From: JBBDIX01 sp040880235
GTDB lineage: Bacteria > Actinomycetota > Nitriliruptoria > Nitriliruptorales > Nitriliruptoraceae
DNA length: 58,196 nt
Assembly (NCBI GenBank): GCA_040880235.1
Contig: JBBDIX010000091.1
Coordinates: forward strand, 1 to 58,196
Direction of reading: 5' to 3'
The position numbers were made by a program, and so were the translations under genes. Below, one piece after another: positions 34,701 to 42,033 of this stretch (the first letter of the stretch is position 1; the number at the start of each line of letters is the position of its first letter). The notes under the pieces were generated by a model. It was not told where the DNA came from. It made no database searches and was given only the letters and a program-made list of their open reading frames with translations.

Positions 34701-34890
34701 CGGTGGGCATCCGCCACGCGCGACCACGGGCGAGCCCCAGGGACTGGGCGACGTCATCGGGCGCGTGGTCGCCAACCGTCCACAGGGCGAATCCGCTCGC
34801 GGCCGGTGTGGGACCCGCCGGCACGAACGTCAACTGCGCAGAGCCGAGCACGGGTTCTCCCTCGCGGACGAACCAACGAAGGTAGACCAC
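31774..34890 (-). CDS. SNF2/Swi2-family DEAD/DEAH helicase
   Basis: 1038 residues. About 1-540 is an N-terminal region typical of bacterial SNF2 proteins with a DUF3670-like SNF2_N accessory part. The motor follows: VLADDMGLGKTVQAIAL (Walker A), VVCPTSVVGNW, VFDEAQQLKNP (Walker B variant DEAQ), AMTGTPVENRLSELWSI (motif III), LLVFTQFRRMGDLL, VSLRAGGTGLNLTRATHVVHYDRWWNPAVEDQATDRAHRIGQ (motifs V-VI). All ATPase motifs are intact. It is expected to translocate on duplex DNA and remodel bound proteins. The downstream SWIM gene is translationally coupled. GTG 34890 is the first start after the divergent 42-base gap. Confidence 0.93.
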   Translation of the reverse strand: MVYLRWFVREGEPVLGSAQLTFVPAGPTPAASGFALWTVGDHAPDDVAQSLGLARGRAWRMPTVRVDGSPVDGTPVDGDAGVARLVDVEVDSRRVDLLAALRWLAGLAADRPTSGRVRLSDSVHAWSVAAKLALELVAAGHLVPTITSDPTIDRGIASWRAAARADDRISQLAAAMPPAAHALRRGSDQVWTAEDLLASFLDAVADSCARQGRRPEVDRRGRVAAATFAESWLVALTGADPVVDRVGDVDAVSRDVADWTRPVVGHERASVARIGLRVSAPEHPDAPDRDPWTVHLHLEAVDGDGARLDADDVWSATSATVEIGGHVVDAPRVVLLRGLATAARLFAPLDRSLDVEHPSAQTLDDAEVAELLAHGIDNLATAGVRVELPTELRAGAPRLRMRLRVGRVPAASDDAVAAGIGGLAELRHELAVGDESVDEDEFARIVARRAPLVRWRGRWVLVDDDVVEAGRSAGQSISVTLTEALAAVLAGRHHTRETGWVEARAGTEFTDLVQRLASGERRDARIPEGFTGTLRPYQRRGVAWLQGLAELGMGAVLADDMGLGKTVQAIALLGTRPADRPHLVVCPTSVVGNWTRELHRFMPDLDVTAHHGPERTVRRSAMQPGRVVVTSYALLRRDESMLTSIDWDTVVFDEAQQLKNPASVTTRTARRIDARLRIAMTGTPVENRLSELWSIMEIVNPGLLGSRRRFDEHFAVPIERWNDHEASDGLRRLIGPFVLRRRKSDTEVAVDLPPKQQVEASCGLTTEQAGLYRAATERAFAGDGLGTGTFERRGRVLALLTALKQICNHPAQYLGEDGPIAGRSGKLRRFGRIVTEVVDSGERLLVFTQFRRMGDLLVTHLDADLGIGKVDFLHGGVSLPDRDAMVDRFQHDPDAPHALVVSLRAGGTGLNLTRATHVVHYDRWWNPAVEDQATDRAHRIGQHRSVSVHTMVTTGTVEERIGALLERKRALADTVIGTDETWLTDLDDDELSALVSLSADALEDLDDLDEESDDPPPTGGDEPPDARPRLTVVTGGRA

Positions 34891-34932
34891 GCGTGCTGCA
34901 GGCGAGTCTGCGCGTGCTCTACGGTGTCGCTC

Positions 34933-36093
34933 ATGAACGTCCTGGACGCCCTGCTCGCCGTCGCCGTGATCGCTGCCGTCGTCGGCGGCTTTCGCGCGGG
35001 CTTCGTGTCTCGTGCCACCTCGTGGATCGGGATCCTCGCCGGGTTGTTCCTCGCGAATCGCACGATCCCGTGGGCGCTGGACCTGATCAGCCCCGACGAG
35101 ACGAGCATGCGCCTGTTCGTGGTGGTCGTGGCCCTCACGGTCACGGTGGGGGTCACGACCGGGGTGACCGGCCTGCTCGGTGCGTTTCTGAGTCGAGCGA
35201 TCTCCGTGACACCTCTGGCAGGGCTCGACCGACTGGCCGGCGGGTTGGCGAGCGTGCTGATGATCGGCGTGCTCGTGTGGCTGCTGATCCCGGCTGCGGC
35301 AGGCATCCCCGGCCAGGTCGCCCAGCAGGTGCGTGGTTCACGCGTCGTCGCCACGATCACGACACAGGCCCCCGACCCTCCCGACGTGCTGCGAGGCGTA
35401 CGTCGGTTCGTCGACTCCAGTCGTTTCCCCGAGGTCTTCGCCGACCTCGCCCCCGCTCCGGCCACGGGCCCGTCGCCCCGGGTGACGTCGATCGACGCGG
35501 CGGTCATCGACTCGGCCACGACACGCACTGCGCACGTGCGTGCCGATGGCTGCGGGCGCCGCTTCGAGGGGTCGTCGTTCGTCATCGGCGACGGTCTGCT
35601 CCTGACGAACGCGCACGTGGTCGCCGGCGCGGACTCCGTACGCGTGCGCTTCCCCGACGGGACCGAACACACGGTGACGGTCGTCGTCCACGATCCGGAG
35701 CGCGACCTCGCCCTGCTCGAGGCCTCCGGGATGGCCCGATCGCCCCTCGAACTGGCTGCGGTCTCGCAGGGCGACGAGGCCGTCGTCATCGGATTTCCGG
35801 GCGGCCAGCTCGATCCGCGCGTGGCGCCTGCGCGGGTCGAGGGCAATCGTGCCGCCGTCGGACGCGACATCTACGGAGACGCTCGCACCGAACGCCGTGT
35901 GGTGTTCCTCGCCGCGGAGCTCCAGCAGGGCGACTCGGGCTCCCCGCTCGTCGACGACCAGGGGCGCGTCGGGGGCGTGGTGTTCGCCGTGAGCCCGGAC
36001 CGGCGCGACGTGGCCTACGCGCTCGACCTCGACGAGATCCATGCGGTGCTCGACGCCGAGCGCACCCCCGGACAGACGGGTCCATGCATGTGA
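34933..36093 (+). CDS. MarP-like membrane serine protease (CvpA domain plus trypsin-like domain)
   Basis: 386 residues. Four membrane helices form a CvpA/colicin V production-like domain (about 1-130), then an extracytoplasmic chymotrypsin-fold protease: histidine in LLTNAHVVAGA, aspartate in DPERDLALLEA, serine in QQGDSGSPLVDD. Cysteines in ADGCGRRFEGSS and at the extreme C-terminus (TGPCM) match the positions of the disulphide reported in Mycobacterium tuberculosis MarP (Rv3671c), which is needed for acid resistance. The order and length agree with MarP. ATG 34933 is 42 bases from the start of the divergent SNF2 gene. It converges with the hemolysin III gene. Confidence 0.9.
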   Translation: MNVLDALLAVAVIAAVVGGFRAGFVSRATSWIGILAGLFLANRTIPWALDLISPDETSMRLFVVVVALTVTVGVTTGVTGLLGAFLSRAISVTPLAGLDRLAGGLASVLMIGVLVWLLIPAAAGIPGQVAQQVRGSRVVATITTQAPDPPDVLRGVRRFVDSSRFPEVFADLAPAPATGPSPRVTSIDAAVIDSATTRTAHVRADGCGRRFEGSSFVIGDGLLLTNAHVVAGADSVRVRFPDGTEHTVTVVVHDPERDLALLEASGMARSPLELAAVSQGDEAVVIGFPGGQLDPRVAPARVEGNRAAVGRDIYGDARTERRVVFLAAELQQGDSGSPLVDDQGRVGGVVFAVSPDRRDVAYALDLDEIHAVLDAERTPGQTGPCM

Positions 36094-36109
36094 GCCGTCG
36101 GCTCGACGA

Positions 36110-36835
36110 TCAGACCAGGCGGAGGATCATGACGGCGTGGACGAGTACGGCGACCACCACCAGCAGGTGGAAGAGTTCGTGGTAGCCGAACCATGCCGGC
36201 ACCGGATCCGGGCGTCTCAGTCCCACGATGACCGCGCCCAGTGTGTAGAGCACCCCGCCGACGATGATCAGCGCGACCGTCCCCGCTCCGGACGTCACCC
36301 ACACCCACGGCAGCAGTGCCACGGGCACCCAGCCGAGCGTCAGGTAGACGGCATTGGAGTAGCCGCGGGGTGGCGCGAACGGCAACCACTCGAGCGCGAT
36401 CCCCAGTGTGGCGCCGACCGCCATCACCGAGATCAGCACGACACCCGGCCAGCCCTGCAGGCCGACGATGCCCATCGCCACGCCCGTCCCGCTGATGGCC
36501 AGGTAGATGCCCGTGTGGTCGAGCCGCAGCAGGCGTTCGTGGACCGGTGCAGGCCATCGACGGGCATGGAGCAGGGCGCTCGCGCTGAACATCGCGCTCA
36601 TCCCGCCACCGAACGCTCCGAGCGCCAGGCGCCCCGAGGTCGTGGGAGAGAGCACGACGAGCACCACGGTGCTCGGGACGGCCGCCACGGCCGCGATCAG
36701 GTGCAGCACCCCGCGAAGCATGGGCCGCGGCGCGGCCAGCGCCAGTCTGGTGTTCGTCGACACGCGCAGCACGCCGTCACGGGTTCGGCGAGCGTCGTCA
36801 TCCGTGGAGGGGTCATCTTCCGTGGCAGCGTCCAT
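36110..36835 (-). CDS. Hemolysin III / PAQR-family membrane protein
   Basis: 241 residues with seven predicted membrane helices after an acidic 20-residue N-terminus. Conserved metal-site elements of the family: FSASALLHARRW (helix 2 histidine), LLRLDHTGIYLAISGT (Asp-His), and HELFHLLVVVAVLVHA (HxxxH near the C-terminus). Bacterial members (YqfA/HlyIII) affect membrane energetics or fatty-acid composition; haemolytic activity is not general. The prokaryotic branch belongs to the same superfamily as adiponectin receptors. ATG 36835 is chosen over the upstream open frame; it is 44 bases from the divergent GGDEF-EAL gene. Confidence 0.85.
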   Translation of the reverse strand: MDAATEDDPSTDDDARRTRDGVLRVSTNTRLALAAPRPMLRGVLHLIAAVAAVPSTVVLVVLSPTTSGRLALGAFGGGMSAMFSASALLHARRWPAPVHERLLRLDHTGIYLAISGTGVAMGIVGLQGWPGVVLISVMAVGATLGIALEWLPFAPPRGYSNAVYLTLGWVPVALLPWVWVTSGAGTVALIIVGGVLYTLGAVIVGLRRPDPVPAWFGYHELFHLLVVVAVLVHAVMILRLV

Positions 36836-36879
36836 GCTCGCCAAAGTATCCACGCACGTGCGCTGCGGATCACGCCGTG

Positions 36880-39552
36880 ATGCCCAGCCGGCCAGGGCGA
36901 ATCCAGACCGGCCTGGCGACCGCCGTGGCCGTGGGAGTGGTCGGGCAGATCGTCCTGCCCGTGGACAGCACGGCACGCGGTCTTCTGCAGGTGGTGCCCC
37001 TGCTGCTGATCGTCGGAGCCGTCGGATGGGGTCTGCTGCGACTGCCGCCCACGGCCCGGGCGGTGTGGGCCCCCGTGGCGTTCGGACTCGCCGCGTACGC
37101 CCTCGGCGACGTCGGACTGACCGCCTGGCGCGTGTTCCTGCCGTCGAACCCGCCGTTGCCCAACCTGCTGCACCTGTTCAACATCGTCGGAGGTGTCGCG
37201 TTCTCGGTCGGGCTGTACGGGATCGTGCGTCGGCGCGGCTTCGTCGACCTCTCGTCGGTGATCGACACGTTCATCGTCGGCGCGAGCACGATCACGTTCG
37301 TGTGGGTCGTCTTCGTGTCCGACGTGTGGGACTGGTTCCCCGCGGGTGTGCTGACACGCGTGTTCGTCGCGGCGTTTCCCCTGGTCCACGTGCTCGTGCT
37401 CATCGCCGCCGTTCGACTGGTGGTTCGGCGTCGCCCCAACACGCCGGCCTCGCTGCTGCTCGCTGCATCCGGGCTCGTGCTGGTGGTCGCCGCGATCGCC
37501 AACGGCCTGAGCCTGGTCTTCGACTGGTACGCCCCCGGGCGCAACAACGCACTGTGGCTGCTCGCGTTCGGTCTGGGAAGCCTGGCGGTGGTGCACCGAT
37601 CGGCTCCGCAGACTCCCCGGCCGATCGGTCCGGACGACATCGGCGACCAGATCCTGCGCACGGTCGCGCTGGTGATCGCCACCATGCTGCTGCCGATCAC
37701 GATGCTGCTGGTCGCGACCACCGTGCGCGACGTCATGCTCGCCGGCATGACCGCGGTCATCCTGCTGCTCATGGCTGCGCGGATCCGATCCCTGCTGCAA
37801 CGGATCAGTTCACGCGCCGAACTGCGGGTCGAGAAGCAGGCCCTGCACGACCAGCGCCGGTTCTCCGCGCTCGTGCGCCACATGAACGACGTCCTGATCG
37901 TCGTCGACGAGGAGGGCGGCGTCACCTATGCCAGCCCGTCAGCAGAACGGCTCTACGGCACGGACCCCACGGGCTGGAGCATCGGCGACGTCATCGAGTT
38001 CCTGCACGAGAGCGAGCGCCGGTCCACCCTCGGGGCGATCGTCGACCAGCTCAACCACGCGGAGGATGACGGGCCGGTCCGCGTGAGCGCACGGCTCCTC
38101 GACCGGGACGACCAGGCCCAGTACGTCGACATCGTCGCCGTGGACCTGCGCTCGGACCCCGACGTGCAGGGCATCGTGCTCACGATGCAGGAGACGACCG
38201 AACGCGACGACCTGATGCGCCAGGTCCGCGAACTCGCCCTGCGCGACCCCCTGACGGGACTTGGCAACCGCGCGCTGTTCAACGACCGCCTCACCCACGC
38301 CCTCACCCGGACCAGACGCAGGAGTGAGGACCTCGCCCTGCTCATGTGCGACCTCGACGACTTCAAGGACATCAACGACACCCTGGGTCACGCCGCTGGC
38401 GACCGGCTCCTCGTCGAGATCGCGCGCCGCTTCCAGGAGGTCGTGCGCTCGTCGGACACCGTCGCGCGACTGGGTGGGGACGAGTTCGCCGTGCTGTGCG
38501 AGGGTGTCGAGTCCGACGCCGACGCCGGCATGACCGCTCGCCGGCTGCTCGAGGTGGTCGACGCCCCCTTCGAGATCGACGGTCACCACCTTCGTGCCGG
38601 CCTCAGCGTCGGCATCGCCGTCGACGACGGGTCCCGCGACAGTCAGGAACTGCTGCGCGACGCGGACATCGCGCTGTACGAGGCGAAGCGTCAGGGCAAG
38701 CGGCGGTGGACCCTGCACCGCCCGACGATGACGGAGCAGAACCAGGCCCGACTGCAGATGGCCGAGGACCTCACGCACGCCCTGGCCGACGGGGAACTCG
38801 AGGTCGCCTACCAACCGATCATCGAGCTGGCCACGAGCCGCATCGTCGCCGTCGAGGCGCTCGCCCGGTGGAACCATCCGGAACGTGGACCGATCGAGCC
38901 GGACGACTTCATCGAGATCGCCGAGGCGAGCGGACTCGTCTCGGCCATCGGGCGTCACCTGCTCGAGGAGTCCCTCGAGACCCTGCGTTGCTGCCTCGAC
39001 ACGCGTGATGGCCTCGTGCTGCGCATGGCGGTGAACCTGTCGAGTCGTGAACTGCGAGAGCCCGCGCTGGTCGACCACGTGGTGCGCCTGCTCGAGGTCA
39101 ACCAGATCGAGCCGCAGCTGCTGGTGCTGGAGGTCACCGAGACGAACCTGCTGGACGACGCGGCCCTGTCCCTGTCGATCATGCGACGCCTGCGCACCCA
39201 CGGCGTGCGGTTCGCCATCGACGACTTCGGCACCGGCTACAGCTCCCTGTCGTACCTGCGACGCCTGCCGGTCGACATCATCAAGATCGACCGCAGCTTC
39301 ATCGCAGATCTCGGGCACGACCAGACGTCGGCGGCGTTGATCCGCGCGATCGTCGAACTCGGTCGCTCGCTCGAACTGGACGTCTGCGGCGAGGGCGTGG
39401 AGACCGAGCAGCAGCGCGACCTGCTGATCGAACTCGGCACGACGTTCGCGCAGGGGTTCTGGCACAGCCGCCCCATGCCGGCGGCCGCGCTGATCGATCT
39501 CCTGTCCGATCCGGATGCCCACCTCGTCGTCGACACACCCGCCATCCCGTGA
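36880..39552 (+). CDS. Membrane PAS-GGDEF-EAL protein (cyclic di-GMP turnover)
   Basis: 890 residues. About 1-305 contains eight to ten membrane helices forming an undefined sensor. A PAS domain follows (about 320-440: RHMNDVLIVVDEEGGVTYASPSAERLYG). The GGDEF domain begins DPLTGLGNRALF and has the intact active loop RLGGDEFAVL (about 531-540). The EAL domain has VEALARWNHPE (about 656-666), VNLSSRELREP, ELVTETN-type LEVTETNLLDD, FAIDDFGTGYSSLSYLRRLP and CGEGVETEQQ, so both synthase and phosphodiesterase centres look competent. GTG 36877 lies one codon before ATG 36880. The MFS gene starts inside the stop codon (GTGA). Confidence 0.93.
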   Translation: MPSRPGRIQTGLATAVAVGVVGQIVLPVDSTARGLLQVVPLLLIVGAVGWGLLRLPPTARAVWAPVAFGLAAYALGDVGLTAWRVFLPSNPPLPNLLHLFNIVGGVAFSVGLYGIVRRRGFVDLSSVIDTFIVGASTITFVWVVFVSDVWDWFPAGVLTRVFVAAFPLVHVLVLIAAVRLVVRRRPNTPASLLLAASGLVLVVAAIANGLSLVFDWYAPGRNNALWLLAFGLGSLAVVHRSAPQTPRPIGPDDIGDQILRTVALVIATMLLPITMLLVATTVRDVMLAGMTAVILLLMAARIRSLLQRISSRAELRVEKQALHDQRRFSALVRHMNDVLIVVDEEGGVTYASPSAERLYGTDPTGWSIGDVIEFLHESERRSTLGAIVDQLNHAEDDGPVRVSARLLDRDDQAQYVDIVAVDLRSDPDVQGIVLTMQETTERDDLMRQVRELALRDPLTGLGNRALFNDRLTHALTRTRRRSEDLALLMCDLDDFKDINDTLGHAAGDRLLVEIARRFQEVVRSSDTVARLGGDEFAVLCEGVESDADAGMTARRLLEVVDAPFEIDGHHLRAGLSVGIAVDDGSRDSQELLRDADIALYEAKRQGKRRWTLHRPTMTEQNQARLQMAEDLTHALADGELEVAYQPIIELATSRIVAVEALARWNHPERGPIEPDDFIEIAEASGLVSAIGRHLLEESLETLRCCLDTRDGLVLRMAVNLSSRELREPALVDHVVRLLEVNQIEPQLLVLEVTETNLLDDAALSLSIMRRLRTHGVRFAIDDFGTGYSSLSYLRRLPVDIIKIDRSFIADLGHDQTSAALIRAIVELGRSLELDVCGEGVETEQQRDLLIELGTTFAQGFWHSRPMPAAALIDLLSDPDAHLVVDTPAIP

Positions 39553-40772
39553 CGACACGCGCCAACTCGATCCGACACGTCGCCGCACTGGGGCTGCAAC
39601 GGGCCGGGGACCTGATCGTCGACCCGAAGACCGTGCTGGCATGGCTGCTGGCTGGCCTCGGCGCACCCGCCGCGGCGATCGCGCTCCTGGTTCCCGTCCG
39701 CGAGTCCGGGTCGATGCTCCCGCAGGCAGGTCTGCTCGCCGTCGTGCGCCGCCAGCCGGTCCGCCGATGGTTCTGGGCGGCCGGGGCACTCGGCCAGGCC
39801 ACCTGCGTCGCAGCCATGGCCGCGTTGGCCGCGTTCGCCGAGGGTGCGGCCGCTGGCTGGGGCATCCTGGCGGTGCTCGCCGGATTCGCCGTGGCCCGTT
39901 CGCTGTCATCCCTCGCGTCGAAGGACGTCATGGGGCGCACGATCCCGAAGGGTCGTCGAGGTCGCGTCACCGGCAGTGCCACTGCTGCCGCCGGATTCGC
40001 CGCCATCACGCTGGGTGTGGGTCTTCGCTGGCTCGGGGGCGACGACACCTCCCCCATCACGTTCGCCGTGCTGCTCGTCGTCGCGGCGGCCTGTTGGGTC
40101 GCGGCCGCCGCGGTGTACGCGACGATCAGGGAACGGCCCGGCGACCACGACCCCGATGCCGATGCCAAGGACGTCGTGTCCGCGCTCGCCCTCCTGCGTG
40201 ACGACGCCGTGTTCCGACGGTTCGTGCTTGCACGCGGGCTGCTGCTCGTGTCGGCCCTGAGTCCACCGTTCGTCGTGATGTTGGCTGCCGGGGTGTCGGG
40301 CACGGGTCTGCGTGACCTCGGTCCGTTCGTGATCGCCACCGGGGTCGCAAGCCTGGTCGGTGGTCGACTGTGGGGAGGGTTCGCGGACCGCTCGAGCCGT
40401 CGCACCATGATCGCCGCGTGTGTGGGCGCGTCCGCGGTGGTGGTCGCGTTCCTGATCACGCTGCGATCGCCGACGCTGCGGGAACTGGCGCTCCTGTATC
40501 CCGCGACCCACCTGCTGCTCGCGCTCATGCACACCGGCGCCCGGGTGGGGCGCAAGACCTACGTGGTGGACCTCGCCCGGGGCGACGACCGGACCGACCG
40601 GGTCGCGGTGTCGAACGCGGCGATGGGAGTGGTCCTGCTCGTCGTCGGAGGCGCGACCTCGATCGCATCGATCGCAGGGCCAGAGGCCGCCCTGGCCCTG
40701 CTCGCCGTCCTCGGGGTCGTCGGGGCGTTCGTCGGCCAAACCCTGCCGGAGGTCAGCGCTGCCGACGCGTGA
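39549..40772 (+). CDS. MFS-type membrane transporter
   Basis: 407 residues with 11-12 predicted membrane helices. Recognisable features are QAGLLAVVRRQPVRRWFWAAGAL, the helix rich in Ala/Gly at about 90-115, the charged loop KDVMGRTIPKGRRGRVTGSATA (similar to the MFS motif-A region of actinobacterial members) and GGRLWGGFADRSSRRTM, which is the repeated motif A in the second half. The substrate is unknown. GTG 39549 overlaps the stop of the GGDEF-EAL gene by four bases, so it is probably co-expressed with c-di-GMP turnover; no functional link is evident. It converges with a conserved hypothetical gene nine bases away. Confidence 0.82.
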   Translation: MTTRANSIRHVAALGLQRAGDLIVDPKTVLAWLLAGLGAPAAAIALLVPVRESGSMLPQAGLLAVVRRQPVRRWFWAAGALGQATCVAAMAALAAFAEGAAAGWGILAVLAGFAVARSLSSLASKDVMGRTIPKGRRGRVTGSATAAAGFAAITLGVGLRWLGGDDTSPITFAVLLVVAAACWVAAAAVYATIRERPGDHDPDADAKDVVSALALLRDDAVFRRFVLARGLLLVSALSPPFVVMLAAGVSGTGLRDLGPFVIATGVASLVGGRLWGGFADRSSRRTMIAACVGASAVVVAFLITLRSPTLRELALLYPATHLLLALMHTGARVGRKTYVVDLARGDDRTDRVAVSNAAMGVVLLVVGGATSIASIAGPEAALALLAVLGVVGAFVGQTLPEVSAADA

Positions 40773-40781
40773 CGCGCGGCA

Positions 40782-41195
40782 TCACGACGTCCGGTCACCA
40801 TCGGCGGCCGCGCTGTTCAGCACGGCAGCGAGCCGCCCCGGGTCCGTGACCGTCACGGTCACGCCCGGATGGAGCAGTCGGTCGGGCCCCAACAGGGCCC
40901 CCACGGGTTCGCGCAGCAGGATGCACACGCCCCCACGACGGTTGGTCCCGAACGTGACGCCGTGGTCGACCGCGGAGCCGCGCGGTCCGATCGCCTTCAT
41001 CCACCGGTACGGGCCGGTCACACAGGCCCGTTCGACGTTGGTCAACGGGGTGCGCAGGGACCACGGACCAAAGCGGATGTGCAGTTCCCGGCTGTCGACG
41101 GTCACCCGCGACCGCGCCGGGGTGACCGTGAGCATGGTGAGCAGCAGCCGTGCCACCGGATCGAACGCGAAGGGAAAGACCTGCTGCTCGATCAC
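40782..41195 (-). CDS. Conserved actinobacterial protein, function unknown
   Basis: 137 residues, no membrane helix or signal peptide. The sequence is dominated by short strands: EQQVFPFAFDPVARLLLTML, LHIRFGPWSLRTPLTNVERACVTGPYRWMKAIGPRGS, DHGVTFGTNRRGGVCILLREPV and HPGVTVTVTDPGRLAAVL. I remember very similar proteins of about 140 residues (FGPWxxxTPLxN, VTGPYRWxKxIGP, GVTFGTN) across mycobacteria and relatives, annotated hypothetical; a PH-like fold is a guess. GTG 41195 is the start. It is cytosolic by appearance, and the neighbours give no clue to its role. Confidence 0.75.
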   Translation of the reverse strand: MIEQQVFPFAFDPVARLLLTMLTVTPARSRVTVDSRELHIRFGPWSLRTPLTNVERACVTGPYRWMKAIGPRGSAVDHGVTFGTNRRGGVCILLREPVGALLGPDRLLHPGVTVTVTDPGRLAAVLNSAAADGDRTS

Positions 41196-41373
41196 GCACT
41201 CCTCCGGCGGTCCACCTGAACCCGTGCGACGCTACTCGCGCCGTCACCGGAACACCGGTGTCGTTCGTCCAGCCCGCACGAGTCGCGTGGGAACCCGGAC
41301 TTCGGCCATCCGGCCCTGCCACCGGGACATGTAAGGCACGCGTGACGTCCGTTGCACCTGTCTGTAAAGTTCA

Positions 41374-41390
41374 CTTGTCTAAAGGACAAG
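41374..41390. promoter_or_regulatory. Inverted repeat CTTGTC-TAAAG-GACAAG, possible operator of the Xre regulator
   Basis: A perfect 6-bp inverted repeat with 5-base spacer in a locally AT-richer stretch, about 20 bases upstream of the GTG of the small membrane protein. A partial copy, TGTCTGTAAAG, lies just before it (41359-41369). Small Xre repressors usually bind such dyads at their own promoter; binding here is inferred. Confidence 0.35.
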
Positions 41391-41410
41391 GGAGATGGAC
41401 ACTTGGCGTC

Positions 41411-41563
41411 GTGTTCATCGTCGGCGTCCCGTATTCGCTGCTCGACACCCATGACGTCGTCGGTTTCGATTCCGGAATCGCGATCCCCATCGGCGCCCTC
41501 TACGTACTGATGGGCGTTGCGTACATGGTGTCCACGGCCGTCGAGCTGCGGCGCTACCGGTGA
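41411..41563 (+). CDS. Short membrane protein next to Xre regulator, possibly 5'-truncated
   Basis: 50 residues from GTG 41411: FIVGVPYSLLDTHDVVGFDSG is a first hydrophobic segment, and IAIPIGALYVLMGVAYMV a clear second membrane helix ending TAVELRRYR. Genes coupled to 65-70-residue Xre regulators often encode two- to four-helix membrane proteins that start earlier. Here AAAGGA (41381-41386) is ideally placed for an ATG at 41395, but that ATG is in another frame and runs into a stop after 19 codons. So either the gene starts at GTG 41411 or a frameshift has removed the true N-terminus. Its stop overlaps the Xre GTG. Confidence 0.5.
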   Translation: MFIVGVPYSLLDTHDVVGFDSGIAIPIGALYVLMGVAYMVSTAVELRRYR

Positions 41564-41763
41564 AGAACCGCCTCAAGGTGCTGCGTGCCGAGCGAGACTG
41601 GACCCAGGGGCAGCTCGCTGATGCGCTGGAGGTGTCGCGCCAGACGGTCAACGCGATCGAGACCGGCAAGTTCGATCCGAGTCTGCCCCTGGCCTTCAAG
41701 GTCGCCCGACTGTTCGGACAACCGATCGAGGCCATCTTCATCGATCGGCCCGACGAGGGATGA
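41560..41763 (+). CDS. Small Xre/Cro-type transcriptional regulator
   Basis: 67 residues: the whole protein is one helix-turn-helix domain (RLKVLRAERDWTQGQLADAL, then VSRQTVNAIETGKFDPSLPLAFKVARLF and QPIEAIFI). This short single-domain family typically represses its own operon and is coupled to a small membrane protein gene, as here (GTGA overlap at 41560). The recognition-helix sequence SRQTVNAIE is the family consensus. No ligand domain is present; how it senses a signal is unknown in the family. The inverted repeat at 41374-41390 is a candidate binding site. Confidence 0.88.
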   Translation: MKNRLKVLRAERDWTQGQLADALEVSRQTVNAIETGKFDPSLPLAFKVARLFGQPIEAIFIDRPDEG

Positions 41764-41858
41764 CCCCCTCTCGAGCTGTGGGACGAGCCAACGCTCGCGC
41801 ACGTTCCCTCCGCCAGGACCCACGCGGTGGACGACCCACATCTCACTGGGCGCACACG

Positions 41859-41889
41859 TTGAAAGGGAATTGGGTGCACACTCTGATAC
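41859..41889 (+). promoter_or_regulatory. Possible sigma-70-type promoter ahead of the GAF-ANTAR region
   Basis: TTGAAA (41859-41864) and TGATAC (41884-41889) are separated by 19 bases, with a good match at the -35 and fair at the -10 in an otherwise GC-rich region. The spacing is on the long side. Confidence 0.25.
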
Positions 41890-41898
41890 AGATGGGGG

Positions 41899-42033
41899 GT
41901 GAGTGCTGCTTCAGACCTCGGTGGCAATGGGCTGACCGGCATGATTTTGGCACTCACGGACACGCTCGTTTCCGACCATGACCTCGTCGAGTTGCTCAAC
42001 TTGCGAGCGGTGCGCGGAGTGAGGACAAGCGCG
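41899..42033 (+). pseudogene. Remnant of the N-terminus of a second GAF-ANTAR regulator
   Basis: This segment is in frame with the following gene. It contains LALTDTLVSDHDLVELLNL, which matches the usual beginning of GAF-ANTAR proteins (TLADTLVxDxDxxDLLxxL), but the GAF domain that should follow is missing. Instead the frame runs through RAVRGVRTSA into the start of another GAF-ANTAR gene of a different subtype. It looks like what is left after recombination or deletion between tandem paralogues. If translated from GTG 41899 or ATG 41941 it would form an unusual leader on the downstream protein. Confidence 0.5.

Noticed and set aside
32044..34932. Very long plus-strand open frame preceding the MarP-like gene
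   Set aside because: It is antisense to the SNF2 helicase; only the part from ATG 34933 has homology-like structure.
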